Shown: positions 23,915 to 32,830 of the stretch, in pieces
How positions within the stretch are numbered: position 1 is the stretch's first letter
Layout of the letters: the number at the start of each line of letters is the position of its first letter
Origin: Streptomyces blattellae
GTDB lineage: Bacteria > Actinomycetota > Actinomycetes > Streptomycetales > Streptomycetaceae
Assembly (NCBI RefSeq): GCF_009709555.1
Contig: NZ_WJBG01000191.1
Coordinates: 1-63,950, forward strand
DNA: 63,950 bases
Direction: 5' to 3'
Position numbers and translations under genes: made by a program
The notes under the pieces: generated by a model
Databases searched by the model: none
What the model was told of the DNA's origin: nothing
What the model saw: only the letters and a program-made list of their open reading frames with translations

Positions 23915-25069
23915 ATGGCTGCCACGGTACGTACAGCGAAGACGACCACGGAGACATCCGGAGTCGAAGCAGTGGTGCGGCAGGACGCCGCGCTGCTGGA
24001 GGACGACCTGCGGGAGTTCATCGGATCACTGGCCACCGAGGGCACCGGGGACGTGTACGACGCGGCCCTGATCCGTTCCCTCTACGCGCCGGTCGCCGAT
24101 GCCCTCGGATCCAAGGTGGGACAGGCGGCCCTGCCACCGGCCCCGAACGCACCGGGACACGGCGGGCCTCCGTTACGGCCCTCGATGGTCTACTGGGCCT
24201 ACCGCAACTACCGCGGCTTCCCGGACGAGACCGGGGACCGGCCCGGAACCGATGCCGCCGACCTCGCGGTGATCCGCCGCACCGCCGTCGCCGTACGCAT
24301 CCTGCTGAAGGCCGCGGTCGCGCTCGACGACATCCAGGACGGCAGCGACGTACGGTACGGCGAGCCCGCACTGCACCGCACCCACGGGGTGCCGCTCGCC
24401 CTCAACACCGGCTCCTGGCTGATCATGGCGGCGCTGCGGCATGCGGCCGATCCGGCGGTGGTGGCCAGCCTCGTCCGCGCGGTGGGCAACGGCTTCACCG
24501 GCCAGGCGGCCGACATGTCGACACGGACCGCCCGCACCCGCGCCGAGCTGCTCGCCGCACCGCACGGGGCGCGGGTGCGGTTCTGGGAGTCGGTGGCGGC
24601 GCTGAAGACCGGGACGCTCTTCTGGATGCCGCTGGACGCGGCGGTCGCCGGGCTCGGTGTCGTCGAGGACGAGCGGCGCACGCTGGACGACGCCATGCGC
24701 CGGCTCGGGCTGGCGAGCCAGCTGTTCAACGACCTCACCGACGTCGTGCCGGAAATCGGTGGCGCCAACACCCACGAGGACTTCGACGGCTTGAGCAACC
24801 GGGTCTTGCTGGAGCTGGCCGACTCCGCTCAGCCGCTGCCCGCGCAGGGTGAGCAGCTGAAGGCATTCGTGCTCGGCCATCCGGGACTTCAGCGGTCCCT
24901 CCTCGAACTGTCCGCCCAGGCAGTCGAGTTGAAGCGCTCGGCGAAGGAGGCCGTGCACCGGGTGTGCCGTTCGGCGCGCAGTGCGGCGTACTTCGATGTG
25001 ACGATCGAGCGCAAGGGCCATCTCATCGACCGGCTCCACGAGACGGTCCGGCAGCGGAGTGGCGCGTGA
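23915..25069 (+). CDS. Polyprenyl diphosphate synthase family protein
   Basis: A 384-residue trans-isoprenyl diphosphate synthase-like protein, a family that condenses IPP with allylic diphosphates to C15-C20 or longer products. The first aspartate-rich motif is intact (LDDIQDGSDVRYG, DDxxD), followed by PALHRTHGVPLALNTGSWL. The second motif is FNDLTD, with Asn in place of the first Asp, which may weaken metal binding. ATG 23915 is chosen since GGAGG ends five bases before it. Its end overlaps the start of the heme-oxygenase-like gene (GTGA), so the two are coupled. No terpene cyclase or carotenoid gene is near. Confidence 0.88.
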   Translation: MAATVRTAKTTTETSGVEAVVRQDAALLEDDLREFIGSLATEGTGDVYDAALIRSLYAPVADALGSKVGQAALPPAPNAPGHGGPPLRPSMVYWAYRNYRGFPDETGDRPGTDAADLAVIRRTAVAVRILLKAAVALDDIQDGSDVRYGEPALHRTHGVPLALNTGSWLIMAALRHAADPAVVASLVRAVGNGFTGQAADMSTRTARTRAELLAAPHGARVRFWESVAALKTGTLFWMPLDAAVAGLGVVEDERRTLDDAMRRLGLASQLFNDLTDVVPEIGGANTHEDFDGLSNRVLLELADSAQPLPAQGEQLKAFVLGHPGLQRSLLELSAQAVELKRSAKEAVHRVCRSARSAAYFDVTIERKGHLIDRLHETVRQRSGA

Positions 25070-25749
25070 CGACGACACCCCTGGACCGCCTGCGGGCCGC
25101 CACGCGCGCGTGGCACGACGCCCTGGAGAGCACCGCCTTCGCCACCGCGATGCTGTCCGGAACGCTCCCGCTCGACCGTTACGTCGGCCAGCTCGCCGCC
25201 TACCGAGAGGCCCTGGCGGCGCTCGAAGGCGAGCTCTCCCGCGCCACCAGCCCGTGCGTCACGCACGTCTGGTCACCGGACCTTGCCAAACTGCCCTTCA
25301 TAGAGCGCGACTTGAAGTACTTCAGGCAGTCCGGCGTCAACCCGCCGCCCCAGGCGAGGCCGGCGGGGCGGGCGTTCGCCGAGGAGATACGGCGCACCGC
25401 GGCCGCCGACCCCGACGCGCTGCTCGGTTTCCTCTACGTCATGGAGGGCTCCACCCTCGGCGCGCTGCTCCTGCACCGGTACGTCAGCGAGGCCTACCGC
25501 CTGACCGTCCCGTACGGCCTGGCCTACTACGGCAGCGGCGACCGTACGCGCTGGGCAAGCTTCACCACCCGTATGAACGAGGCCCTGATGAACGACGCCT
25601 GGCTGAACGACGCCCTGCTGAACGAGGACACCCACGCCCGCGTCCTCGCCGCCGCCGACCGCGCCTACCACCACACGGCCTCGATCGCCGAGGCCCTCGC
25701 TCCGCCTACCCGAGCCACTGCTCGTACGCCATCCTCGCCACCAGCGTGA
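25066..25749 (+). CDS. Heme-oxygenase-like protein
   Basis: A 227-residue all-helical protein of the heme oxygenase fold. The N-terminal RAATRAWHDALE places a proximal-type histidine at residue 17, and LGFLYVMEGSTLGALLLHRY (about residues 120-140) matches the distal-helix region of bacteriophytochrome-linked heme oxygenases. A true heme oxygenase would make biliverdin, CO and iron; heme-oxygenase-like oxidases with other metals are also known. There is no bacteriophytochrome in the window. It is translationally coupled to the isoprenyl synthase, an unusual pairing. A small MNEAL/LNDAL repeat lies near residue 180. The 3' end overlaps the convergent permease gene by 44 bases. Confidence 0.82.
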   Translation: MTTTPLDRLRAATRAWHDALESTAFATAMLSGTLPLDRYVGQLAAYREALAALEGELSRATSPCVTHVWSPDLAKLPFIERDLKYFRQSGVNPPPQARPAGRAFAEEIRRTAAADPDALLGFLYVMEGSTLGALLLHRYVSEAYRLTVPYGLAYYGSGDRTRWASFTTRMNEALMNDAWLNDALLNEDTHARVLAAADRAYHHTASIAEALAPPTRATARTPSSPPA

Positions 25750-26491
25750 AGACGACGGTCAGCAGCACGGCCCGGACGAACCCGCTGCCCTTCTTCAGTG
25801 CGGTGTGCGCGCCCACCGTGCCGCCGACCAGGTTGAAGACGGCCATCAGCGCGGCCAGCCGCCAGTACACCGTGCCCTGCCAGGCGAAGGTGGCGAGGGC
25901 GCCCGCGTTGGTGCAGCAGTTGACGATCTTGGCGGTGGCGGAGGCGGCGACGAGATCGAGGTGGAGGAGCGCGGTGAGCGCGAGGACGAGGAAGGTGCCC
26001 GTGCCGGGGCCGATCAGGCCGTCGTAGAAACCGATGCCGGTGCCCGCCAGCCCGATCGCGGCGAGCACCCGGCGCGGCGAGACCGGCGTGGCCGCGGGGG
26101 CGGTCCCGAAGGCGGGCCGGAGGATCACGAACGCCCCGACGCCGACCAGCACCACCATCACGATCGGCGTCAGTACGTCCGTGCTCATCCCGGCGGCCAC
26201 GAACGCTCCCGCCGTCGAGCCCGCGAGCGCCGCCAGCCCGATCCGCACGGCCAGCCGCACGTCCACCGGAGTCTTGCGGGCGTATGTCACCGCGGCCCCC
26301 GCGGTGCCGACGATCGCGACCGCCTTGTTCGTGCCGAGCGCGTACTGAGCGGCCGACGCCGAGTTCGGCAGGCCGAGCAGCAGCGTGGGCAGCAGGAGGA
26401 GCCCGCCGCCGCCGACCACGGCGTCGATCCAGCCGGCCGCGAGGGAGGCGGCGCACAGGGCAACGATCGTGGTCAGTGATATGTCGGGCAT
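25706..26491 (-). CDS. TauE/SafE-family membrane permease
   Basis: A 261-residue protein with about eight membrane helices. The family signature is seen twice as inverted half-repeats: GWIDAVVGGGGLLLLPTLLL near the N-terminus and GFYDGLIGPGTGTFLVLAL in the middle, with ALGTNKAVAIVGTAGAAVTY in between. TauE/SafE proteins export or import small anions such as sulfite or sulfoacetate. ATG 26491 is the start used; ATG 26503, four codons earlier, is equally possible as neither has a clear ribosome-binding site. No sulfur genes are adjacent, so the substrate is open. Confidence 0.88.
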   Translation of the reverse strand: MPDISLTTIVALCAASLAAGWIDAVVGGGGLLLLPTLLLGLPNSASAAQYALGTNKAVAIVGTAGAAVTYARKTPVDVRLAVRIGLAALAGSTAGAFVAAGMSTDVLTPIVMVVLVGVGAFVILRPAFGTAPAATPVSPRRVLAAIGLAGTGIGFYDGLIGPGTGTFLVLALTALLHLDLVAASATAKIVNCCTNAGALATFAWQGTVYWRLAALMAVFNLVGGTVGAHTALKKGSGFVRAVLLTVVFTLVARMAYEQWLG

Positions 26492-26582
26492 GATCGCGAC
26501 CATACGGACGGGATTCGTGCGGCGTCCATCTATTTGAGGGGCATCTGAGACTCGGCCGAACGGGGCGATGGGTTCGTGAGCG

Positions 26583-26642
26583 GAAGCCAATGGCCGTAAG
26601 CCGAAGCCGATGGCCGTAAGCCGAAGCCGATGGTCGTAGACG
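26583..26642. repeat. 20-bp tandem array (three units)
   Basis: Units at 26583-26602, 26603-26622 and 26623-26642 share GAAGCCGATGGCCGTAAGCC with a few changes; a further GACGATGGTC follows. The array lies in the region between the permease start and the nitrite reductase operon and shows no coding potential. Confidence 0.9.
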
Positions 26643-26757
26643 ATGGTCACAGCACCGAAACCGGTGGTCCGGATGGCCTCCCCCACCCCGCCTCACAGCC
26701 CGCGACCTGCGCACCGCCGAACCCTCACACACACTCCCGGCCGCCGCTGAGGGCAGC

Positions 26758-26806
26758 GTTCCTCACGGGAAACAGACGTGATGCGGTCGGGTAACACCGG
26801 CACCGC
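26758..26806 (+). promoter_or_regulatory. Candidate GlnR box upstream of the nitrite reductase operon
   Basis: GTTCC (26758), GAAAC (26769), GATGC (26780) and GTAAC (26791) lie exactly 11 bases apart. GTTCC-n6-GAAAC fits the GlnR gTnAC-n6-GaAAC box with one mismatch. It lies 24-61 bases before the first start codon of the operon. Confidence 0.66.
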
Positions 26807-26818
26807 ACGCTCAAGGGC

Positions 26819-28036
26819 ATGACCTCGAATACGCGTGTGGTGGTGATCGGCGCCGGCCTCGCGGGCGTACGTCTCGCCCGGCGGCTCGGTGAGCTCGGCA
26901 CGCCCGCGACGCTGATCGGCGAGGAGGAGCACCGGCCGTACAACCGGGTGCTGCTCGCCGAGGTGCTGGCCGGCCGGTACGCCCCCGAGGTGATCGCCCT
27001 GCCCTCCCCCGCCGGGCTGGTCCGGGCCCGGGTCACCGGGATCGATCGCGCCGAGCGGCAGGTGGAGTGCGCGGACGGCTCCAAGATCGATTACGACACG
27101 CTGGTCCTGGCGACCGGCTCCAACCCCGTGCTCCCGCCGCTGCGCGGCCTGTTCACCCCCGACCACGAGCTGCCCGAGGGCGTCCACGCGTTCCGCACCA
27201 TGGACGACTGCCTCGGCCTGTCCAAGGCGGTACGGCCCGGCGTACGCGCGGTCGTCATCGGCGGCGGGCTCCTCGGGGTCTCCGCGGCCCGCGCGCTCGC
27301 GGTGCGCGGCGCCCAGGTCGTCCTCGCCCAGCAGTCCGAGCGGCTCATGGAGCGCCAGCTCGACCCGGGCGCCTCGAAGCTGGTGCTGCGGCACCTGAAG
27401 GATCTCGGCGTCGAGGTCCACACCGAGTGCCGGGTGCGCGACGTGCGCTGTGTCAACGGCGCGGTCCGCTCGGTCGAGATGGCCGACGGATACGCCCTCG
27501 ACGCCGACCTCGTCGTCCTGGCCTGCGGGGTCCACCCGCGCGTCGGCCTCGCCCAGACCGCCGGACTCGCCGTGCGCAAGGGCGTCATCGTCGACGACGA
27601 ACTCCGTACGTCCGACCCGTACATCCGGGCCATCGGCGACTGCGCCCAGCACGACGGCACCCTGTACGGGCTCGCCACCCCGGCCCTCGAACAGGCCGAC
27701 ATACTCGCCGAGTCGCTGGCGGGGGACACCGGCGCCCGCTACACCGGCACCCGTTCGCTGACCCGGCTCACGCTGAACGGGACGGACGCGTTCGACCTCG
27801 CCGCCTTCGGCGAGACCGTGCCGCTGCCGGGCGACGACGTCGTCCAGCTCGCCGACGCCACCCGCGGCACCTACCGCAAGGTCGTCGTCCGCGACGACCG
27901 CGTGGTCGGCGGCGTACTCGTCGGCGAACTCGGCACCGTCGGCGCCCTCGCCCGCGCCTGGGAGGGAGCAGAGCCGCTCCCGTCGGACGGCGCCCCGCTG
28001 CTCCACCTGCTCACCAATGATGGAGGCTCCTCATGA
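26819..28036 (+). CDS. FAD/NAD(P)H oxidoreductase of the nitrite reductase operon
   Basis: A 405-residue flavoprotein similar to the N-terminal flavin domain of NirB. It has VVVIGAGLAGVRLARRL for FAD binding, VVIGGGLLGVSAARALAVRG (about residues 142-161) for NAD(P)H binding and IRAIGDCAQHDGTLYG near residue 270. It lacks the iron-sulfur and siroheme domains, so it is not a complete nitrite reductase. As first gene of the operon, overlapping nirB at ATGA, it probably supplies electrons to nitrate or nitrite reduction, for example as the NAD(P)H-dehydrogenase partner of NasA. That partnership is inference. Confidence 0.88.
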   Translation: MTSNTRVVVIGAGLAGVRLARRLGELGTPATLIGEEEHRPYNRVLLAEVLAGRYAPEVIALPSPAGLVRARVTGIDRAERQVECADGSKIDYDTLVLATGSNPVLPPLRGLFTPDHELPEGVHAFRTMDDCLGLSKAVRPGVRAVVIGGGLLGVSAARALAVRGAQVVLAQQSERLMERQLDPGASKLVLRHLKDLGVEVHTECRVRDVRCVNGAVRSVEMADGYALDADLVVLACGVHPRVGLAQTAGLAVRKGVIVDDELRTSDPYIRAIGDCAQHDGTLYGLATPALEQADILAESLAGDTGARYTGTRSLTRLTLNGTDAFDLAAFGETVPLPGDDVVQLADATRGTYRKVVVRDDRVVGGVLVGELGTVGALARAWEGAEPLPSDGAPLLHLLTNDGGSS

Positions 28037-30630
28037 CCACGGACACCCCCACGATCGTGCTCGTCGGCCATGGCATGGTCGGCCAGCGCTTCCTCGAAGC
28101 GCTGGCCGAGCGCGGCCTGACCGCCACGCACCGCGTGGTCGTGCTGTGCGAGGAGCCGCGCCCCGCGTACGACCGCGTCGCCCTGACCTCGTACTTCTCG
28201 GGCAAGACGCCCGAGGACCTGTCGATGACCGACATGGAGTTCATCGAGAAGCACTCGATCGAGCTGCGCGTCGGTGACCCGGCCGAGACGGTCGACCGTT
28301 CGTCGCGGACCGTGACCGCCCGCTCCGGGCAGACGTTCGCGTACGACACTCTCGTGCTCGCCACCGGCTCCTACCCCTTCGTGCCGCCCGTCCCGAACAA
28401 GGACGCCACCGGCTGCTTCGTCTACCGCACGATCGAGGATCTGCTCGCCATCGAGGAGTACGCGAAGACCGCCACGACCGGCGCGGTGGTCGGCGGCGGT
28501 CTGCTCGGACTTGAGGCGGCCGGCGCGCTGAAGGGTCTCGGACTCACCTCCCACATCGTGGAGTTCGCGCCCCGTCTGATGCCCGTCCAGGTGGACGAGG
28601 GCGGCGGCGCGGCGCTGCTGCGCACCATCGAGGACATGGGCCTGAGCGTCCACACGGGCGTCGGCACGCAGGAGATCGCGGTCGACGCGGACGGCGCCGT
28701 GACCGGCATGAAGCTGTCCGACGGCTCCGAACTCTCCACCGACCTGGTCGTGTTCAGCGCCGGTGTCCGCCCCCGCGACCAGCTGGCCCGGGCCTCGGGA
28801 CTGACGGTCGGCGAGCGCGGCGGCATCACGGTCGACGAGCAGTGCCGCACGGTGAACGACCCGCACGTCTTCGCGATCGGCGAGTGCGCGCTGGCGGCGG
28901 ACGGCCGGGTGTACGGCCTGGTGGCCCCCGGCTACGAGCAGGCGGAGACGGCCGCGGCCACCATCGCCGCAGACGAGGCGTCCTTCACCGGCGCCGACCT
29001 GTCCACCAAGCTGAAGCTGCTCGGCGTGGACGTGGCGTCCTTCGGCGACGCGCACGGCACCGCCGACGACTGCCTCGACGTCGTCTACTCCGACTCCCGC
29101 GCGGGCCTGTACAAGAAGCTGGTCATCGGCCGCGACGGCACACTGCTCGGCGGCATCCTGGTCGGCGACGCGGAGGCGTACGGCACCTTGCGCGCGCTGA
29201 CCGGCTCGGTCCCGCCGATCTCGCCCGAGTCGCTGGTCCTGCCGGCCGGATCCGGCGCCCCGGCCCAGCTCGGCCCGGCCGCGCTGCCGGACGACGCGAT
29301 CATCTGCTCCTGCAACAACGTCCGCAAGGGCACGATCCGCGACGCGGTCACCGAGCACAGGTGCACCACCGTGCCCGAGGTGAAGAAGTGCACCAAGGCC
29401 GGTACCACCTGCGGCAGTTGCGTCAAGGTCCTCGGCCAGTTGGTCACCGCCGAACTGGAGGCCGGCGGCGTCGAGGTCGACAAGGGCCTGTGCGGCTGCT
29501 TCGCGCAGACCCGCGAGGAGCTGTACGAGATCGTCCTCGCCCTGCGCATCAACACCTACCAGGACCTGCTGGACCGCTACGGCCGCGAGAACGCCCGGGG
29601 CGGCGACGGCTGCGAGATCTGCAAGCCGGCGGTGGCGTCGATCATCGCCTCCCTCGCCCCCACGATCGGCGCGAGCGGCTACGTCCTCGACGGCGAGCAG
29701 GCGGCCCTCCAGGACAGCAATGACCACTTCCTCGCCAACCTGCAGAAGAACGGCTCGTACTCGGTCGTCCCCCGCATCCCCGGTGGTGAGATCACCCCCG
29801 AGGGCCTGATCGTCATCGGCGAGATCGCCCGCGACTTCGGCCTCTACACGAAGATCACCGGCGGCCAGCGGATCGACATGTTCGGCGCGCGGGTCGAGCA
29901 GCTCCCGCTGATCTGGACCCGGTTGGTGGACGCCGGCTTCGAGTCGGGGCACGCCTACGGCAAGTCGCTGCGCACGGTGAAGTCCTGCGTCGGCCAGACC
30001 TGGTGCCGCTACGGCGTCCAGGACTCCGTCCGCATGGCGATCGACCTGGAGCTGCGCTACCGCGGGCTCAGGTCGCCCCACAAGCTGAAGTCCGCGGTCT
30101 CCGGGTGCGCACGCGAGTGCGCGGAGGCCCAGTCGAAGGACTTCGGCGTGATCGCCACGGCGGGCGGCTGGAACCTGTACGTCGCCGGAAACGGCGGCGC
30201 GACCCCCCGCCACGCGGACCTGCTGGCGCAGGATCTGACGGACACCGAGCTGATCAAGCTGATCGACCGCTTCCTGATGTTCTACATCCGTACGGCGGAC
30301 CGCCTGGAGCGCACCTCGACCTGGCTGGAGCGGATCCCCGGCGGCCTGGACCACGTACGCGACGTGGTCGTCGAGGACTCACTCGGCATCTGCGAGGAGT
30401 TGGAGACCCTGATGGCGGCGCACGTCGCCAACTACCGCGACGAGTGGTCCGACACCATCAACGACCCGGAGAAGCTGGCCCGGTTCGTGTCCTTCGTGAA
30501 CGCGCCGGACACCCCCGACCCGGTCGTCGGCTTCGTCCCCGAGCGCGACCAGATCAAGCCCGACCTGCCGCTGCTGTCCATCGGCCTGCGCCCCGCCGAT
30601 GACGTCCTGGAAGGAACCGCCCAGCGATGA
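28033..30630 (+). CDS. nirB: Nitrite reductase [NAD(P)H] large subunit
   Basis: An 865-residue enzyme that reduces nitrite to ammonium with NAD(P)H. Order: FAD/NAD domain (residues 1 to about 400, IVLVGHGMVGQRFLEAL, then VVGGGLLGLEAAGAL); BFD-type [2Fe-2S] domain with cysteines in IICSCNNV and TTCGSCVK; a ferredoxin-like repeat; and the C-terminal siroheme/[4Fe-4S] domain with CVGQTWCRYG and SGCARECAEAQSKDFGVI, the four cysteines that bind the cluster bridged to siroheme. It overlaps both neighbours by ATGA, so the operon is tightly coupled. Full length for the family. The nearby sirohydrochlorin chelatase may supply the prosthetic group. Confidence 0.97.
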   Translation: MTTDTPTIVLVGHGMVGQRFLEALAERGLTATHRVVVLCEEPRPAYDRVALTSYFSGKTPEDLSMTDMEFIEKHSIELRVGDPAETVDRSSRTVTARSGQTFAYDTLVLATGSYPFVPPVPNKDATGCFVYRTIEDLLAIEEYAKTATTGAVVGGGLLGLEAAGALKGLGLTSHIVEFAPRLMPVQVDEGGGAALLRTIEDMGLSVHTGVGTQEIAVDADGAVTGMKLSDGSELSTDLVVFSAGVRPRDQLARASGLTVGERGGITVDEQCRTVNDPHVFAIGECALAADGRVYGLVAPGYEQAETAAATIAADEASFTGADLSTKLKLLGVDVASFGDAHGTADDCLDVVYSDSRAGLYKKLVIGRDGTLLGGILVGDAEAYGTLRALTGSVPPISPESLVLPAGSGAPAQLGPAALPDDAIICSCNNVRKGTIRDAVTEHRCTTVPEVKKCTKAGTTCGSCVKVLGQLVTAELEAGGVEVDKGLCGCFAQTREELYEIVLALRINTYQDLLDRYGRENARGGDGCEICKPAVASIIASLAPTIGASGYVLDGEQAALQDSNDHFLANLQKNGSYSVVPRIPGGEITPEGLIVIGEIARDFGLYTKITGGQRIDMFGARVEQLPLIWTRLVDAGFESGHAYGKSLRTVKSCVGQTWCRYGVQDSVRMAIDLELRYRGLRSPHKLKSAVSGCARECAEAQSKDFGVIATAGGWNLYVAGNGGATPRHADLLAQDLTDTELIKLIDRFLMFYIRTADRLERTSTWLERIPGGLDHVRDVVVEDSLGICEELETLMAAHVANYRDEWSDTINDPEKLARFVSFVNAPDTPDPVVGFVPERDQIKPDLPLLSIGLRPADDVLEGTAQR

Positions 30631-30977
30631 CCCTGGCCCCCGAGACGACCGATCTGAAGGTCCAACTGCGCCTCGGCGACAGCTGGTTCACCATCTGCGA
30701 CCTGAACGTCCTGCTGCCGGGCCGCGGCGTGGCGGCCCTGCTGCCGGACGGCCGGCAGGCGGCCGTCTTCCGCGACCGGACGGGCAACCTGTACGCCGTC
30801 GACAACCGCGACCCGTTCGGCGGCGCGGCAGTCCTCTCCCGCGGCCTCACCGGCTCCCACCAGGGCCGCCCCTTCGTCGCCTCCCCCCTCCTGAAGCAGC
30901 GCTTCGACCTGGCGACCGGGCAGTGCCTGGACGACGACACGGTACGCATCACCGCCTACGAGGTACGCGCCCGGTAG
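30627..30977 (+). CDS. nirD: Nitrite reductase small subunit
   Basis: A 116-residue Rieske-fold small subunit that partners NirB in the cytoplasm. Features include WFTICDLNVLLPGRGVAALLPDG, AVFRDRTGNLYAVDNRDPFGGAAVLSRG and a C-terminal PLLKQRFDLATGQCLDD. Like other NirD proteins it lacks the Cys-His pairs of true Rieske clusters, so it is structural rather than redox active. It overlaps the nirB stop (ATGA) and ends the operon. Confidence 0.95.
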   Translation: MTLAPETTDLKVQLRLGDSWFTICDLNVLLPGRGVAALLPDGRQAAVFRDRTGNLYAVDNRDPFGGAAVLSRGLTGSHQGRPFVASPLLKQRFDLATGQCLDDDTVRITAYEVRAR

Positions 30978-31050
30978 GCCGCGCTTCCGCGGGGGGCCAT
31001 CCCCTGAATACCGTTGGAAAGGTGCACCTGCCCCGTGCTTGCATGGGCGC

Positions 31051-31689
31051 ATGATGTCCGCCGACCGTCTCCTGGCCTTCGCGGCCATGTCGTTCCTGCT
31101 GATCGTCGTCCCCGGCCCGAGCGTGCTGTTCGTGGTCGGGCGGGCGCTCGCGCAGGGACGCCGGGCCGCCCTGACCACGGTGGTGGGGAACACGGTCGGC
31201 GCCTATGTGCTGATCGTGGCCGTGGCATTCGGGGTCGGGTCGGTCGTCGAGCGCTCCGTGCTCGTGTTCACCGCGCTCAAGCTGGCCGGTGCGGCCTACC
31301 TCGTCCACCTCGGGCTGAAGGCCTGGCGGGAGCGGGGGGCGCTGCCCGCCGCGTTCACGGACGACGCCGGGAAGCACGGGGCGCGGCGCACGTTCTGGGA
31401 GGGGTTCACCGTCGGGGTGACCAACCCCAAGACCATCGTGTTCTTCGCCGCCGTACTGCCGCAGTTCGTCGACCGCGACCAGGGCAACGTCGCGGCTCAG
31501 ATGCTGCTGCTCGGCCTGGTCTTCAACCTCATCGCGCTCGTCTCCGACAGTGTGTGGGGCCTGGTCGCGGCCACCGCCCGGAACTGGTTCGCGCGTTCGC
31601 CGCAGCGTCTCTCCCTGGTGGGCGGGGCCGGCGGGCTCACCATGATCGGTCTCGGTGTCACCGTGGCCGCGACCGGGCGGAAGGAGTGA
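31051..31689 (+). CDS. LysE/RhtB-family amino-acid exporter
   Basis: A 212-residue protein with six predicted membrane helices. The family motif GPSVLFVVGRALAQGRRAAL is at residues about 25-45 and GFTVGVTNPKTIVFFAAVLPQFVD near residue 120. Such proteins export amino acids or related metabolites. ATG 31051 is used; ATG 31054 or an upstream TTG are possible. It ends within the convergent SDR gene (32-base overlap). A second family member is at 48871-49482. Confidence 0.88.
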   Translation: MMSADRLLAFAAMSFLLIVVPGPSVLFVVGRALAQGRRAALTTVVGNTVGAYVLIVAVAFGVGSVVERSVLVFTALKLAGAAYLVHLGLKAWRERGALPAAFTDDAGKHGARRTFWEGFTVGVTNPKTIVFFAAVLPQFVDRDQGNVAAQMLLLGLVFNLIALVSDSVWGLVAATARNWFARSPQRLSLVGGAGGLTMIGLGVTVAATGRKE

Positions 31690-32620
31690 CGGAGCGGGGC
31701 TTCAGGCCGTCGTACGTCACCCCGGTCAGGTGCTCCGACTCCGTCCAAAGGCGGTCCCCGGCCTTGTCGTTGAGGGTCCAGGGGGCACGCCAGGCGGGCG
31801 CCGGTGCGCCTCGCCAGCCCGCGAACGACGGGCCGGTGAAGGAGTCGGGGCGGACCTCGGGCGCTGTCGCGGCGTAGAGGGTGGGCAGCGCTCCGGCGTC
31901 CGACGACTGGGCGAAGAAGCGGTTACCGATCCGCATGAAGCGCTCGCTGAGCCTGCGGTCGGCCATCCGGGGGCCGGCGGTCTGCAGGTTGGTCGCCGCG
32001 TACCCCGGGTGTGCCGCCGCCGCGACCACGTCCGAGCCGTGCGCCGTCAGCCTGCGCGCCAGCTCGTGCGTAAACAGGAGGTTGGCGGTCTTGGAGCGGG
32101 CATACGCGGTCCAACGCCGGTAGCGGTGCTCGCTGTTGAGGTCGTTGATGTCGATGTTGGACGTCGCGTGCATGGTGCTGGAGACGGTCACGACGCGCGC
32201 ACCGGGCGTGGCCAGCAGCGTGGGCAGCAGCAGTCCGGTGAGCGCGAAGTGGCCCAGGTGATTGACCCCGAACTGGGTCTCGAAGCCGTCCGCAGTCGTC
32301 CCGTACGGCAGGGCCATCACCCCGGCGTTGTTGACGAGCAGATCGAGCCGGTCGTACGGATACCAGTGCGCGAAATCCCGTACGGAACGGAGGTCCGCCA
32401 GGTCCAGCCGGCCGAACTCCACGTCCGCGCCCGGCGCTTCGGTCACCAGCCGGTCCCCGGCCTCGTGGCCGCGCGCCTCGCTGCGGCAGGCGAGCACCAC
32501 ACGGGCGCCCTTGCGCGCCAGCTCCCGCGCGGTGACGTACCCGATGCCGCTGTTGGCACCGGTCACCACGGCGATGCGGCCGGTCTGGTCAGGGATGTCA
32601 CTGGCGTTCCAGCCGGGCAT
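31658..32620 (-). CDS. Short-chain dehydrogenase/reductase
   Basis: A 320-residue NAD(P)-dependent oxidoreductase of the retinol-dehydrogenase-like SDR group. The cofactor motif is AVVTGANSGIGYVTARELA, with LVNNAGVMALP near residue 95, catalytic Ser in VVTVSSTMH and Tyr-Lys in AYARSKTAN. The C-terminal 60 residues form a proline-rich substrate region. It stands alone, divergent from the PhoX-like gene. The substrate is unknown. Confidence 0.93.
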   Translation of the reverse strand: MPGWNASDIPDQTGRIAVVTGANSGIGYVTARELARKGARVVLACRSEARGHEAGDRLVTEAPGADVEFGRLDLADLRSVRDFAHWYPYDRLDLLVNNAGVMALPYGTTADGFETQFGVNHLGHFALTGLLLPTLLATPGARVVTVSSTMHATSNIDINDLNSEHRYRRWTAYARSKTANLLFTHELARRLTAHGSDVVAAAAHPGYAATNLQTAGPRMADRRLSERFMRIGNRFFAQSSDAGALPTLYAATAPEVRPDSFTGPSFAGWRGAPAPAWRAPWTLNDKAGDRLWTESEHLTGVTYDGLKPRSVTPSARSRPR

Positions 32621-32782
32621 GGCGGGGCTCCCTCCGGTGTGCGGACCACATTCAGCCTACGGCGGTGAGGGGCCGGGGCGGCCGTCCGACGCGTACTCTG
32701 CCGCCACGGGTTGTCCATGACCTGTCAACCCAGTGGGTCCGAGCGAAGTAACCGCACACCCCTAATGTCCCTCACCGCACGA

Positions 32783-32806
32783 CCCCGCCGCCGATCGGCG
32801 GCGGGG
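32783..32806. promoter_or_regulatory. Perfect 24-bp palindrome just upstream of the PhoX-like gene
   Basis: CCCCGCCGCCGA (32783-32794) is followed directly by its exact reverse complement (32795-32806). It ends 24 bases before the GTG start, so it could be an operator or a leader hairpin limiting translation. Confidence 0.55.
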
Positions 32807-32830
32807 CGGTCCGCCACCCTTGGAGCGATT

